Positions 1-9,230 are shown, numbered from the stretch's first letter. The stretch: 38,186 nucleotides of DNA from an uncultured Candidatus Poseidoniales archaeon (GCA_905182125.1 CAJJAV010000004.1:1-38186), one strand, 5' to 3'. A program made the numbers and translations. The notes: generated by a model not told the origin, from the sequence alone.

Positions 1-197
1 TGTTCAAAATTGTTGAAGCAGACGCCTCTTGGAATCAGCCGCTCCCAGCAGTTGAAGCGAGTGAAGGCTACCCTGGTGATGCAGGACGGCGCTGGCCTGA
101 CAGCAGTCAGAGCGAAGCAATTCTTGGCTGGAAGGCACGAACCAATCTGAACGACGGTTTGACTTCGATGTGGATTGAACGGCGTGATTCGGTTTAA
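1..197 (+). CDS. C-terminal end of NAD-dependent sugar-nucleotide epimerase (partial)
   Basis: Open reading frame entering from the left edge and ending at TAA 195-197 (about 64 residues visible). The tail has RRWPDSSQSEAILGWKART followed by a DGL segment and a final amphipathic helix. This matches the C-terminal signature of the extended short-chain dehydrogenase/epimerase family (UDP-glucose 4-epimerase, dTDP-glucose dehydratase type), where D-x-S-K/Q-A-x-x-x-LGW precedes the last helix. The Rossmann and YxxxK parts lie outside the window, so the substrate cannot be told. Its stop codon overlaps the stop of the convergent flavin-reductase-like gene within one TTAA (194-197). Confidence 0.7.
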   Translation, partial: FKIVEADASWNQPLPAVEASEGYPGDAGRRWPDSSQSEAILGWKARTNLNDGLTSMWIERRDSV

Positions 198-1000
198 CGG
201 TTGTAGTGTTTTTTGACCTTTTCGCCCCACTGGGCGGGTGCGGGGGTCAGTCGGTCGTGGCCATGCTGGCACAGAACATCAAGCCCTTCTGCTGGAATGG
301 AGCCGTTTGTTGTCCACAATGCTTTCACCCTCATCACTGCCAAGCGAGCAACGGCGTCTGGAAGCGGTCGGTCTTCGAGGAATTCAACTTCGAGGGCGGC
401 AACTGCCTCATTGATCAGCAGCGGTTCATCCTCGTGATGGGTAAAAGCTGCCATGTTCCATTCACTTTCATCGCTTGGCAAGGGTGCTGCGGTTTCGTCG
501 ATGGCTTTCACCGTCGCTAAATCTGCTGGCATGAGGTGCAAGAAGGCACGCTTGGTGCTGCGAAGGTTGTGCAGTGTATCTCGGTACGTCCCATCGCGGT
601 TGCAACTGAATGAGGCGATCAGCAACGGAGGGCCTGTGGAGACCGCCATCACCGAAGTGTATGGGGCGAGGTTGAGCAAACCATGTTCGTTTTGGGTTGA
701 AGCGAGGATCAGTGGTCGAGGCGAAAGCAGTCCTGAGAGCCAACCGGCCCGGAGGGGATGTTCCAACTCATCAGCATCCAGCCGGCGTGCGTTGGCCATC
801 GACTGGTTTGGAGCAGGTGTGAACCACGAATCCAGTTTGCCATTGCCAAGTTCTTCAATCGCATGCTCGTTGAAGGCGATGTAGGATTCCCACTGAGAAA
901 TATCTTCAAGAGCCTCTCGTGCCTTTTTGCGATCAATGGATGCTTTTGCATAAGCGTTGCATTTGTGCAAGTAGTCGACGACAATCCCTTTCCGGTCCAT
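194..1000 (-). CDS. Flavin reductase-like (DIM6/NTAB, split-barrel FMN-binding) protein
   Basis: A 268-aa protein. From about residue 80 it carries the flavin-reductase-like split barrel: SPRPLILAST at the first strand, NLAPYTSVMAVSTGPPLL in the FMN-phosphate region, then DTLHNLRST and an FLHLMP strand. These match the DIM6/NTAB family (FMN-binding, often of unknown substrate). The first 70-75 residues are a helical, charged extension that I do not recognise. It is the last gene of a three-gene minus-strand operon. Its ATG directly follows the TGA of the acyltransferase gene (TGAATG, no gap), which suggests translational coupling. The substrate is unknown; a cytoplasmic flavoprotein oxidoreductase is the best reading. 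Confidence 0.72.
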   Translation of the reverse strand: MDRKGIVVDYLHKCNAYAKASIDRKKAREALEDISQWESYIAFNEHAIEELGNGKLDSWFTPAPNQSMANARRLDADELEHPLRAGWLSGLLSPRPLILASTQNEHGLLNLAPYTSVMAVSTGPPLLIASFSCNRDGTYRDTLHNLRSTKRAFLHLMPADLATVKAIDETAAPLPSDESEWNMAAFTHHEDEPLLINEAVAALEVEFLEDRPLPDAVARLAVMRVKALWTTNGSIPAEGLDVLCQHGHDRLTPAPAQWGEKVKKHYNR

Positions 1001-1489
1001 TCAGATACCCCTTTGGTCAGTGGCACTACGGCCACCTTTTTGTTCGTATTCGCTGCGAGTCATCAACCGTTTGGCTGGGTTTCCTACCCAGACTTCATTG
1101 GCCGGCAGGTCCTTTGTCAGCGTCGAACCAGCACCAAGTACGGCGTTTTCACCAACCTTCAACCCCGCTATGATGGTCGCACCGCCACCGATCACAGCTT
1201 TTGCAGCCACATGAACCGGTGCCCATTTTTCAGAATCTTTCGAGGGTGGATAGCGGTCATTGAGGAGCGTAGCATTTGGCCCAATGAACACTTCACTTGC
1301 CAACACGCAACCATCGGCAATGTATGCACCACCTTGAATCCGGCACGCATCACCAACTGTTACGTTCCTGCCAATGTGGGATAATGCCCCAATAGAGCAA
1401 TCAGAGCCAACAGTCAATCCCTTGCCGATGTGGCACGGTGACCAAGCCACACTACCGTTCTGCAAGTCGATGGCATGGTTGTGGGGCAT
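1001..1489 (-). CDS. Hexapeptide-repeat acyl/acetyltransferase (left-handed beta-helix)
   Basis: A 162-aa protein built almost entirely of imperfect hexapeptide repeats ([LIV]-G-x4): HIGKGLTVGSDCSIGALSHI, then NVTVGDACRIQGGAYI, and later AVIGGGATIIAGLKVGENAV. It ends with the classic cap V-W-V-G-N-P-A-K-R. This architecture is the LbH family (WbbJ/WlbB/PglD-like acetyltransferases), trimeric enzymes that acylate sugar nucleotides or similar amino-sugars. Together with the epimerase end at the left edge it hints at a glycan-biosynthesis neighbourhood. It lies 9 bases downstream of the peroxiredoxin gene and abuts the flavin-reductase-like gene. The acceptor substrate cannot be read from sequence. 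Confidence 0.8.
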   Translation of the reverse strand: MPHNHAIDLQNGSVAWSPCHIGKGLTVGSDCSIGALSHIGRNVTVGDACRIQGGAYIADGCVLASEVFIGPNATLLNDRYPPSKDSEKWAPVHVAAKAVIGGGATIIAGLKVGENAVLGAGSTLTKDLPANEVWVGNPAKRLMTRSEYEQKGGRSATDQRGI

Positions 1490-1498
1490 GCGTTCACC

Positions 1499-1984
1499 TC
1501 ACTCGTTTAGTCCAAGTTCTCGCAGGAGCATGCCGACGTGACCCTTGGCCTTGACGTTGTAGCGGAGCCACTTGAAGGTACCATTTGGATTGATGACAAA
1601 TGTTGATCGGGCGCAACCCATGTATTCCCTGCCGTAGTTTTTCTTTAGGCGCCATGTCCCAAACGCTTGATGAAGTTCACCTTCAGTGTCGACAAGAAGA
1701 GGGAAATTCAATTCTTGCTTGGTGATGAACTTCTCATGCGAGGGCGTGGAGTCCTTCGAAACACCCAAAACCACGATGTCAGCGGACTGCAAACGAGCCA
1801 TGTTGTCGCGGAAATCACAGGCCTGTGTGGTGCAACCCGGTGTCGAATCTCTGGGATAGAAGTACAAAACGATGGTTTTTCCCTCAGCCATGTATGCTTC
1901 AAGGTCGTGATTTCCACCCTTGGAATCCTGGACGGAAAAGCGCGGAGATTGTGCTCCAACTTCGTGTTGTATCGTATCGGTCAT
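1499..1984 (-). CDS. bcp: Thioredoxin-dependent thiol peroxidase, Bcp/PrxQ type
   Basis: A 161-aa AhpC/TSA-family peroxiredoxin. The active-site block is YFYPRDSTPGCTTQACDFRD, with peroxidatic Cys51 and resolving Cys56 (C-x4-C), the spacing that defines the Bcp/PrxQ class. Later conserved parts are VLGVSKDS, FPLLVDTEG and the R-S-T-F-V-I-N-P strand. It reduces H2O2 and organic hydroperoxides in the cytoplasm with electrons from thioredoxin or glutaredoxin. It is the first gene of the minus-strand operon, divergent from the archaellum locus. Length is normal for the family. Confidence 0.93.
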   Translation of the reverse strand: MTDTIQHEVGAQSPRFSVQDSKGGNHDLEAYMAEGKTIVLYFYPRDSTPGCTTQACDFRDNMARLQSADIVVLGVSKDSTPSHEKFITKQELNFPLLVDTEGELHQAFGTWRLKKNYGREYMGCARSTFVINPNGTFKWLRYNVKAKGHVGMLLRELGLNE

Positions 1985-2182
1985 GGGTTTGGGATGGGCC
2001 CGGACATCATGAAGGGTTGCTTTTGTGCAAAGTCGGCCTTTTCCGATGAATTAAGGTGTGTTTGCTAGGGAAATTATATCGCTGTATCTCTTTTACCCGT
2101 TGTGCATGAAAACGCATTCATAAAGCGTAAACCACCCTCCTGCAACCGATTCTTTCAATAACCGGCAGGTTCACCAAAAGTC
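1985..2182. promoter_or_regulatory. Divergent intergenic region between bcp operon and archaellum locus
   Basis: A 198-base non-coding stretch between two divergent operons. The AT-rich core at 2071-2079 (AAATTATAT) reads ATATAATTT on the minus strand and is a fair archaeal TATA box for the bcp operon, leaving a leader of about 60 bases. For the plus-strand operon the candidates are the same core or TTCATAAAG near 2117-2125. Neither has a BRE that I can call with confidence. Confidence 0.35.
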
Positions 2183-2614
2183 ATGGTCGCATCGCGTATG
2201 TCTCGACGTTCTCGTCGTTACCAGAAACGCATTCAGCGTGTTTCGACCAAGTTTGATCTCCAATCAATCGCCAGTACAATTCAATCGGATTTGGACAAAC
2301 GTACGATTTCATACGATCAAGCACTTATGCTTGGAAACCTGATTCAACATCGTTCCGATCAACTACCTGGTGACACCATTGTGTATGCTATCTCGGATCG
2401 AGATGCCTACCGACGAACCCTCGAACTCTACCTACGAGATGCCCTCCTCACTCGCACCGAACAACTTCTGCTCTGGGAAGAACGACGCCGTCTCGGCATT
2501 TCTGACCAAGAACATGAGCGTGTGCTCCACCAACTGCTCTTGCAGTGGAAAGCCCAAGGAAAGCGTGTGACCATCGACCGCTTTGAGAAACCAGGAGGGG
2601 AAAGTTCTGCGTGA
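2183..2614 (+). CDS. Unknown 143-aa helical protein, first gene of the archaellum locus
   Basis: I do not recognise a family. The protein is basic at the N-terminus (RMSRRSRRYQKR) and otherwise predicted mainly helical and charged, with long Leu/Arg/Glu-rich segments (TLELYLRDALLTRTEQLLLW, then EERRRLG). It has no signal peptide, membrane segment or cysteine motif, so it is probably cytoplasmic. ATG 2183 or ATG 2198 (Met6) could be the start; neither has a strong Shine-Dalgarno. It overlaps the next gene, and its stop forms a GTGA with a GTG at 2611. It is the first gene of the same-strand run into the archaellins. A regulator or assembly factor is possible, but that is only a guess from position. 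Confidence 0.65.
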   Translation: MVASRMSRRSRRYQKRIQRVSTKFDLQSIASTIQSDLDKRTISYDQALMLGNLIQHRSDQLPGDTIVYAISDRDAYRRTLELYLRDALLTRTEQLLLWEERRRLGISDQEHERVLHQLLLQWKAQGKRVTIDRFEKPGGESSA

Positions 2615-5600
2615 AACGACACGTCCAGCAACGAAGCTCGCCTTCGCTCTGGTCCTCCTCTTCCTCATTCCTATGGCGACGCCTTTGATTGGTTCGTCGA
2701 ATGCACAAGCCTCAGGGCGGGCCTCACCTGATTTCAGCGTCATCGGTATGACGTTCAGTGGCGCAGGTTCAGTCGACCCGGGCACTGGAATCTCCCTCGA
2801 ACCAGCAGAACATGATGTCCGTGTACAAGTTCGAAATATGGGGGATGTTCAAGGCAGTGCCTCTTTACAACTGGTTCACAAAGCTTCCCAAACCTCCGGC
2901 GAATACATCGTTACAACCATCGCACTTGGCAGCCTTCCCGCCCTCTCCACTTCGAACGTGATCATCATTCCTTGGACTGCTCCAATTGGTGATGGGCAGA
3001 CGCTTTACGCACGAGTGACTCCAAGTCAAGGTATTCAAGACAGCAATCCTTCAAACAATGAGCAAAGGAAAGACTTCGATGTGGAAAACCTCGACCAAGG
3101 AATTGAAACAGCAAACTCTCTCCCATCCTTTGCTACAGGGATGTTTCACGTCGTAATAAAAAATGGCATGCAATATGTGAATGCCACAGTCAGGAACAGC
3201 GGCACCAAGAACATATCTGCTGTCATGGAACTCACCCTTGTAAACGCAACTAATGTCAAGGTCACTAAATGGTCGAACACCCAGACGCTCACCACTGGCT
3301 CGTTGTTCATGGCTGCAACTTCAAAGAACCTGTCCAGCAGTTTCGATTCGACCACATTTACTGGAAGTGGAAACTGGACCATGAGCGCTAAAGTGTACTT
3401 TAACGGGACAAGTTCATCACAGTTTGTGGACATGGAGAATAAGGACCAACTCACGCTCATCCCCCTTCAATTCTCAAATTTTTCAGCCACCCTCACTTCA
3501 TTGGGCGATCGCTCGATCGAGCCCGGGCAAACGGGCACACTGACATACCAAATAAAGAACACAGGGGATCTCGATTCTTACAAGTTCATCTCCATCGTAT
3601 CAAATCCACTCAACCGGAACTGGGCCGACCAATCGCTTGTCGACACGACCACACAAGCGATTTCTAATGGCGCCACGATTTCTTTTTCCATCGGAGTCAC
3701 CGTTCCAGTCGGCGAAAACCGTACAAATGCCTCCATGATTACAATAAAACTACGGGCAACGAACGGCGAGTATTTGCTCGTCACAACGGTCGTCGCCCAA
3801 GCAGGTGAATCCTACATGGCGTCAATTGTGATGTCATCTTCCGTGCAAAAACTTCTGCCAGGTGAAATGACTACAATCCTCTTTAATGTCACAAACACAG
3901 GCAACGTTGGTGGTTCATTCAACTTTGATTGCGGCCTCTCAGTTGCTGCCAGAAATTGGGAACTTACAATTGGTGCGTCCCCCGCCCAGGCCTGCTCAGA
4001 CGTGTCTGGAGTCTACATCAATCGTAGTGTCACTGCAACACTTGCACTCAACATCAAGGTGCCTCCGATTCAAAGCCCCCTCGATCCAGGTGAATTCAAT
4101 CTCGCAGGGCAGGCCCTCCTGGTATGGATTCAGGTGCAGGCTGCGGGCGGTGGCCTCCCACTCCAGGCATCACAACCAATCGAAGTTCTCCCTACAATTG
4201 TCGTCGACCCTGGTCTTCCGTCCGATGAATACGTTCTTTCAAAGGAAGAGGTCATTGCAGCACGCAACGGGCAAGGGCTCGATGAAATTCTACAGTTGAA
4301 CGTGGAGGTGCGCCACAACCTTTTCACCAATTTAGACGCAAACCTTACGGCAGAGCTTACCGTTAGCAGCATGTCGTTCATAGCAGCCAACTCAGGTGGC
4401 TTTTCCGAAGCCTCTCGGTGGAGTTCCTCCTTATCCCCCCCTCAAATCACGGGCCTGAAGCCTGGAAACACCACCCCAGCAGTTCTGTCAATTCAGGGTC
4501 CGGACGACGACTATCCTCTTGCAGGGACCTTAACCCTCTCCGTCACTGTCAATCCTATTCTCGGTGGCGTTCACACCGGAAGTGGCGTCCAAGCGAGTTC
4601 TGTCACCCAGAACCTCTCGGTGATCATCCCGTCGGTTTATGGCGCTGAAATAAACGATCTTGGGCCGATGGATGTAGTTGTTGGAGCGGAAACTCCAGTT
4701 GCTTTCCCGTTTGAAAATACGGGCAATGACCTTACTTCGTACCGACTTCGTGTCATCGATACCCCTGATGGTTGGGATGTGAAATTCAATGGCACTGATG
4801 AATTCATCACCAACCTCTCTGCAGAAATGCAAGATTTCAACTCAGGAGGGGCACAACATATCCAGAACGTGGTCATGCTGGTTACCAGCGATGCAGATGC
4901 AAGAGCGAATTCGGTCGTCCCAGTCACCGTCACCATCGAAGAACTCAACACAGGTGAATTCATCACCGAGTACGACATGTTGTTCCGGGTAAGTGAGCTA
5001 AATAACGCCACTTTGACCAATGAGCAAACCCAGCCGATTACTGTCGGACCTACTGATACAAATCAATTTACGACCCTCAAAATCACCAACACAGGAAACA
5101 CCCCTACAACCTTCTATGTGTATGTGGAAACCAACGAGAACGCAGAAGTCCTCTTTGAACTCGATTCAGTTTCGTCGATGGTCATCGCAGCACAGCGTTA
5201 CGAGATCATCAGGGTCAACGTGATTCCGACTGGTCTGGCGAGTGCGGATCAAATCTATTCGGCCAAGGTCTGGGTTGCTGATGCGACGGGAGCGGTCAAT
5301 CAATCAGCGAACATCTCGGCCAACATTACACAAACTTCGAACGTTCGTATCGAAGCACCGGCTTTAGTTGCCGTCACGCCGGGGGAAATGAGTAAAATCG
5401 AATTCAATGTGACGAACACGGGGAACTTGATCGAGTCTCTCAAGGTCACCCCAACGGTCGAGGGCGATTGGTCGACTGACGTCACTGAAATCGGCATGAC
5501 ACTCACAATCAATCAAACCATCACCGGTCAAATCATTGTCAGTGTTCCAGACCTTGGCGGAGCCCAGTTGCTCATGGACGGGTCGATCTTCAACTTGTCT

Positions 5601-7556
5601 CTAAGCGTCTATGACGCAACATCGAATGCTTACAAAACGGGCATCATCGTGCAATTACGAATCGGTGCATTGTTCGACCTTGAGGTCGAGGATTGGCCCG
5701 ATGAAATGGAATTTTACCGAATGGGCACACGCACGTGGGAGGTCTCACTCCTCAACACGGGTAACCGAGATGTCGAGGTCGCCGTTGGCTACTCAATCAA
5801 CCGCGAAGATCTTTCCATCGGGTCGAGCGATTGGGCAATGGTCGATGGTGCCCCTACCAAAATTTACCTTCCAGTGGGCGTTCCAATCACTCACATTTTC
5901 AGTGTTGCAGCCTTAAAAAATCAACCAGACTTGTCGCTTACAGCTGATTTCAAAATATTCTATGAACCCAATAACGAGTCAGTGGACGGCAATGCTTCAT
6001 TTGCAACAAAGTTGTCAATGGACCGATTCTTTAGCACCGGTGATATTGTTCTCCGCCCAGAGGTGGGTGATGCGCCTCTTGAAGTCGACTTGACATATTC
6101 TCATATTCCAAATGGACAAGACCTGAACGCTGCATACGAACTCGAACTTTGCGGTGCTACCCGCTTGCTTGAGTTTGCGCCCTTGAACCTCAATGAAGCA
6201 GACTACCCCTGGTCATTCACAGTCGTCGTACCCGATGGGACAAATACAGAAATCCCTCTCGCCCTCGATGACGTTGCATGCATGTGGGGCAGCCAAGGAT
6301 CTTCCTCGAGAATTTCTCTTCCAAACAGGAGTGCATGGGACACAACTCAACCAATCAAGATCTTGGTCGATGCGCCCAACCGCCCCAACATCCTTTCTGG
6401 TGATGGCTGGGGCATGACCTTCCGACTGTACCACCCTTCAGAAAATGCAAACTACACCGTCTATGATGAAGAGACATTCACGTTCGCTTTGGACGTGTTT
6501 GCAGATCCAATGGTTGAGTCTATGGAAGCATTGTCCCTCGATGAAGGGGAAGAATTTGATCTCCTCCTCACCGTCGTAAACGCTGGTACAGCGACCACTC
6601 TTGGCATCGATGTCGCGCTCGTCTGTGCTGATGCAACCATCCTTGGTACACCACAAACTGCGGAGAATGCGCCTATGATTGGCCTTCTTGGACCAGGTGA
6701 AAGCATGGTCCTCAAATGGCGAATTCAGCCCGATTCCATCGATTGGTGGCTCCAATCCATCGATTCCTCTTGCACCGCAACCGTTGATGCTTTCTATTGG
6801 GAAAAGAACGTCGTTGGAAACGATGTTCAAGTCATCGACCTCAAGGTTGAATCAACTTCACCTGGTGTTTCGACAAGTTTCATTGCCCTTGTGGTTTGTT
6901 TCTTGTCTTCTTTGATCCTCCTTCGCTTAACCTCGCAAAATGAGAAGTTCAGATTGTTCGCGGTTTATTCGGGCGTGCTCGGCTTTGGTTTTGCTTTCCA
7001 CCTGATTGATGCATTCTACTGGGGTCCAGCCATGATTGTCTTCGTTGCCCTCTGGATCTGGAGATTGAGTTGGACGAGTACGGAAGAATTCAAGATGATT
7101 CACGAAGATTACCAGCGTGCTCGTCGCGGTGTCTCAACAATGTACGCCGATCACTTCGATGCACTTCGGGACAGTCGCCGTCAGTTGAGTGTCATTCTCG
7201 CCGTCCCAGTGCTTGGGTTTGTGGCTGTTGTCCTCGGATTGCCACCGCAAATCTCCAACGACAAGACGAACATGGTGTCAGTCCTTGTCTACATCGCCGT
7301 CGTGATGTTGGGTGTCTGGTTGATCATTCGCCGAGCAGACCGAGCCTATGGCAACCTCTACGGGCGCCTCACCGACATCGAAGTCAAGGCCACACGCATT
7401 GAGCGTGACCTTGGCGATCCAGCTCGCTTGTTCAACGAATTGGCAGGCGACGGGTTGAATCTGGAGGACATCTTTGGTGATGTCTCTGGAAACGCAACCG
7501 TTGGCTCTATGCTCAGTGCAGAAGTACCATCAGAGGAGGTGAATGACGATGCCTAA
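2583..7556 (+). CDS. Giant secreted-domain membrane protein with tandem NEW3/CARDB-like domains
   Basis: About 1650 aa. An N-terminal hydrophobic signal segment (LAFALVLLFLIP core, small residues to SNAQA) is followed by about 1380 residues of beta-sandwich repeats. At least nine carry the NEW3/CARDB hallmark N-T/S-G-N/D after a beta strand: VRNMGDV, VRNSGTK, IKNTGDL, VTNTGNV, FENTGND, ITNTGNT, VTNTGNL, LLNTGNR, VVNAGTA. Sequons (N-x-S/T) are frequent, for example at residues 200-280. Five hydrophobic segments follow, at about 1425-1449, 1459-1476, 1480-1494, 1536-1554 and 1565-1583. Then comes a charged tail starting RRADRAYGNL. Arg-rich loops put the tail inside and the repeats outside. The start is uncertain: the frame opens at TTG 2583, but the only good Shine-Dalgarno (2594-2600) lies inside it and points to CTG 2607. 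The domains are known binding or spacer modules. A role in anchoring the archaellum or in surface adhesion is inferred from position only. Confidence 0.8.
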   Translation: MRNQEGKVLRETTRPATKLAFALVLLFLIPMATPLIGSSNAQASGRASPDFSVIGMTFSGAGSVDPGTGISLEPAEHDVRVQVRNMGDVQGSASLQLVHKASQTSGEYIVTTIALGSLPALSTSNVIIIPWTAPIGDGQTLYARVTPSQGIQDSNPSNNEQRKDFDVENLDQGIETANSLPSFATGMFHVVIKNGMQYVNATVRNSGTKNISAVMELTLVNATNVKVTKWSNTQTLTTGSLFMAATSKNLSSSFDSTTFTGSGNWTMSAKVYFNGTSSSQFVDMENKDQLTLIPLQFSNFSATLTSLGDRSIEPGQTGTLTYQIKNTGDLDSYKFISIVSNPLNRNWADQSLVDTTTQAISNGATISFSIGVTVPVGENRTNASMITIKLRATNGEYLLVTTVVAQAGESYMASIVMSSSVQKLLPGEMTTILFNVTNTGNVGGSFNFDCGLSVAARNWELTIGASPAQACSDVSGVYINRSVTATLALNIKVPPIQSPLDPGEFNLAGQALLVWIQVQAAGGGLPLQASQPIEVLPTIVVDPGLPSDEYVLSKEEVIAARNGQGLDEILQLNVEVRHNLFTNLDANLTAELTVSSMSFIAANSGGFSEASRWSSSLSPPQITGLKPGNTTPAVLSIQGPDDDYPLAGTLTLSVTVNPILGGVHTGSGVQASSVTQNLSVIIPSVYGAEINDLGPMDVVVGAETPVAFPFENTGNDLTSYRLRVIDTPDGWDVKFNGTDEFITNLSAEMQDFNSGGAQHIQNVVMLVTSDADARANSVVPVTVTIEELNTGEFITEYDMLFRVSELNNATLTNEQTQPITVGPTDTNQFTTLKITNTGNTPTTFYVYVETNENAEVLFELDSVSSMVIAAQRYEIIRVNVIPTGLASADQIYSAKVWVADATGAVNQSANISANITQTSNVRIEAPALVAVTPGEMSKIEFNVTNTGNLIESLKVTPTVEGDWSTDVTEIGMTLTINQTITGQIIVSVPDLGGAQLLMDGSIFNLSLSVYDATSNAYKTGIIVQLRIGALFDLEVEDWPDEMEFYRMGTRTWEVSLLNTGNRDVEVAVGYSINREDLSIGSSDWAMVDGAPTKIYLPVGVPITHIFSVAALKNQPDLSLTADFKIFYEPNNESVDGNASFATKLSMDRFFSTGDIVLRPEVGDAPLEVDLTYSHIPNGQDLNAAYELELCGATRLLEFAPLNLNEADYPWSFTVVVPDGTNTEIPLALDDVACMWGSQGSSSRISLPNRSAWDTTQPIKILVDAPNRPNILSGDGWGMTFRLYHPSENANYTVYDEETFTFALDVFADPMVESMEALSLDEGEEFDLLLTVVNAGTATTLGIDVALVCADATILGTPQTAENAPMIGLLGPGESMVLKWRIQPDSIDWWLQSIDSSCTATVDAFYWEKNVVGNDVQVIDLKVESTSPGVSTSFIALVVCFLSSLILLRLTSQNEKFRLFAVYSGVLGFGFAFHLIDAFYWGPAMIVFVALWIWRLSWTSTEEFKMIHEDYQRARRGVSTMYADHFDALRDSRRQLSVILAVPVLGFVAVVLGLPPQISNDKTNMVSVLVYIAVVMLGVWLIIRRADRAYGNLYGRLTDIEVKATRIERDLGDPARLFNELAGDGLNLEDIFGDVSGNATVGSMLSAEVPSEEVNDDA
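2594..2600 (+). promoter_or_regulatory. Shine-Dalgarno GGAGGGG before the giant NEW3 gene
   Basis: A strong GGAGGGG sits 6 bases before an in-frame CTG (2607) and 10 bases before a GTG (2611) that forms a GTGA overlap with the upstream stop. The GTG is in the wrong frame for the giant protein and reads only about 26 codons. Either initiation is at the rare CTG, the TTG at 2583 is used without this site, or the sequence has a one-base error just after 2611. Confidence 0.55.
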
Positions 7557-8610
7557 GCAAGACATTGACATCATCGATGACCCCGATATAATCCTCGATG
7601 ACATCGGTGAGGAGTTCGAGGTTGAGGTCTCTGAAATCGATTCATCTTTGACGGCTGCTGCAGAACTCTCTGAAGGTTCAGTGGAGGAAGCCCGGGCCGC
7701 CATCGCCGCAAGCAAAGATTCGGCCGACCGATTGATCACTGCCTCCCGTGAATTGGAATCCCTTGTGTTTGGAGTGACTCAGGACGAGAACAACTCTCTC
7801 GCAGGCACAGAAATTGACATCTCGGATGCCAAACAATTCCTCGGTTCCCACAAGTTGTCCAAAGCCAAAAAATCCGTTCTGAAGGCTGAATTATCTCTGG
7901 CGAACCTCGAAGAGGATGTTCTCTATCTTCGTCGAAACATTGCCATGCTCCATCGTCTCTTGACTGAGAAGAAAATCAGTGAAGAAGAAGTCGAAACGAT
8001 TCTCATCCGCTTGCATTCAGCCACGGGAGCTGCCGAGATTGGAGACGTGAACGTCGCTGCTGGCGAAGTTGAGCATCTCGTCGATGATTTGATTGGTGGC
8101 AACACCTCGACGCTCAATCCTTTCCTCTTCCGACATTTCTGGCTTGGTTTGGACACGCGATGGCCAGCCGGTGGAGACGAAGGTGTTCTCATCGTGCGAA
8201 TCATCAACGATGGTCCAGTTGCTATGCCGAACATGCGGCTCGCTCCCCCAGTCCCTGAAGGGTGGTCATGTGTGCCATCATCCGTGGATTTGCCAGTTAT
8301 CGCACCCGGTGGTAACCTTCCACTTCGTTTTGAAGTCAAAGCAAATCGCCGCTACGGTGCAGACGAAATCCCCCTGTCACGAAAACTCGCAATTTCCACT
8401 TCCTACGAGATGCGAACCGGAGAGATCACCGCAACCATCCGTGCACAAAACCGGTCCATGGAACCACTGGAAGACATTGTTCTTTCCCCTTGGATACCCC
8501 CCGGTTTCACAACAGATTCCGTGCCGTTCATCAATCGACTTGCTCCTGACGAAATCGCTCATATTCGCATGCCTTTGCGCATCAACATTGGTTCAGGAGG
8601 CAACGCCTGA
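7549..8610 (+). CDS. Cytoplasmic acidic coiled-coil protein with C-terminal NEW3-like domain
   Basis: A 353-aa protein with no signal peptide or membrane segment. The start is ATG 7549, 8 bases after GAGGAGGT; the ATG at 7543 is only 2 bases away. It overlaps the giant gene by 8 bases. The first 35 residues are very acidic ([19 protein letters not shown]). Residues about 40-180 are Leu/Ala/Glu-rich helices with heptad-like spacing, probably coiled coil ([19 protein letters not shown]). From about 200 a beta-rich domain resembles NEW3: [42 protein letters not shown] second half-domain ends the protein. Sharing a domain type with the giant membrane protein, and being coupled to it, suggests the two work together, perhaps inside and outside. 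No function is known to me. Confidence 0.75.
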   Translation: MPKQDIDIIDDPDIILDDIGEEFEVEVSEIDSSLTAAAELSEGSVEEARAAIAASKDSADRLITASRELESLVFGVTQDENNSLAGTEIDISDAKQFLGSHKLSKAKKSVLKAELSLANLEEDVLYLRRNIAMLHRLLTEKKISEEEVETILIRLHSATGAAEIGDVNVAAGEVEHLVDDLIGGNTSTLNPFLFRHFWLGLDTRWPAGGDEGVLIVRIINDGPVAMPNMRLAPPVPEGWSCVPSSVDLPVIAPGGNLPLRFEVKANRRYGADEIPLSRKLAISTSYEMRTGEITATIRAQNRSMEPLEDIVLSPWIPPGFTTDSVPFINRLAPDEIAHIRMPLRINIGSGGNA

Positions 8611-8654
8611 ACCACTTCAAGTCCACCCTACATGGGGGATACAAAAAAATAAAA
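8611..8654 (+). promoter_or_regulatory. A/T-rich gap before archaellin 1, possible internal promoter
   Basis: This is one of the larger gaps in the archaellum run (44 bases). It contains GGGGG at 8634-8638 and an A-rich tract at 8643-8655 (AAAAAAATAAAAA). Archaellins are usually needed in far greater amounts than the other components and often have their own promoter, so an internal promoter is plausible, but no clear BRE/TATA pair can be assigned. Confidence 0.3.
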
Positions 8655-8666
8655 ATGGTGAAAAAT

Positions 8667-9230
8667 ATGGAAAAAAACACGAACGAAAACAGCGATAACA
8701 TCGCTGCAATTGGTATTGGTGCAATGATTGTCTTCATTGCCCTAATTCTTGTTGCGGCGGTTGCAGCAGCGGTCATTATTCAGACTGCAGAACAATTGCA
8801 ACAGAATGCCCAGTCTACTGGTGAAGAAACAACCGATTTGTTGTCCTCCAAGGTCAACATTAAGGGTGCAGTGATTACAGGCGCTGGTGCAAACGAGGTC
8901 TACCTCACATTCGAACTCGCACCAGGATCTGACTCTGTTACAGCAAACACTGTGGCATGGTCGATCATGTGCAGTGGTACTCCAAACGGTGACGACTATG
9001 GAACTTTCAACACCGCCGCGTTAGTTGGCGGCGGTGCTCTTGTCCCAGCTGGTGTCCTTGTACCAGGTTCGACCTACACAGTGACAATCAATGCCGCTGC
9101 TGGCCTTGCCACATGCGTGCCAACAGCAAATCAAGACCATTCATTGATGATTCAATCCGGAAAGGGTGGATTCACCTACGAATTGCTCAACTACGGTGGT
9201 AACATCGCAGCAGGCGAGGTGATTGTATGA
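8667..9230 (+). CDS. arlB1: Archaellin 1 (major filament subunit)
   Basis: About 187 aa. A short hydrophilic leader precedes the archaellin N-terminal helix [20 protein letters not shown], continuing through [17 protein letters not shown], which is diagnostic for archaellins. The helix packs as the filament core; the rest is an outer beta domain. The type III signal peptide should be cut before AIGIG, but the residue at -2 is Ile and -1 is Ala, where K/R-G is usual. Two cysteines occur in the outer domain (IMCSG, ATCVP). I chose ATG 8667 because GGTGA lies 5 bases before it; ATG 8655 is an alternative. Its end overlaps the start of archaellin 2 by 4 bases (ATGA). Confidence 0.92.
   Translation: MEKNTNENSDNIAAIGIGAMIVFIALILVAAVAAAVIIQTAEQLQQNAQSTGEETTDLLSSKVNIKGAVITGAGANEVYLTFELAPGSDSVTANTVAWSIMCSGTPNGDDYGTFNTAALVGGGALVPAGVLVPGSTYTVTINAAAGLATCVPTANQDHSLMIQSGKGGFTYELLNYGGNIAAGEVIV

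Noticed and set aside
758-1384. 208-aa plus-strand ORF opposite the flavin reductase and acyltransferase
   Set aside because: Mirror frame of two well-supported genes; Cys/Phe/His-rich composition and no family motif.
8611-8654. Clear archaellin promoter
   Set aside because: A-rich tract only; no BRE/TATA pair at a sensible distance from the start, so kept as low confidence.
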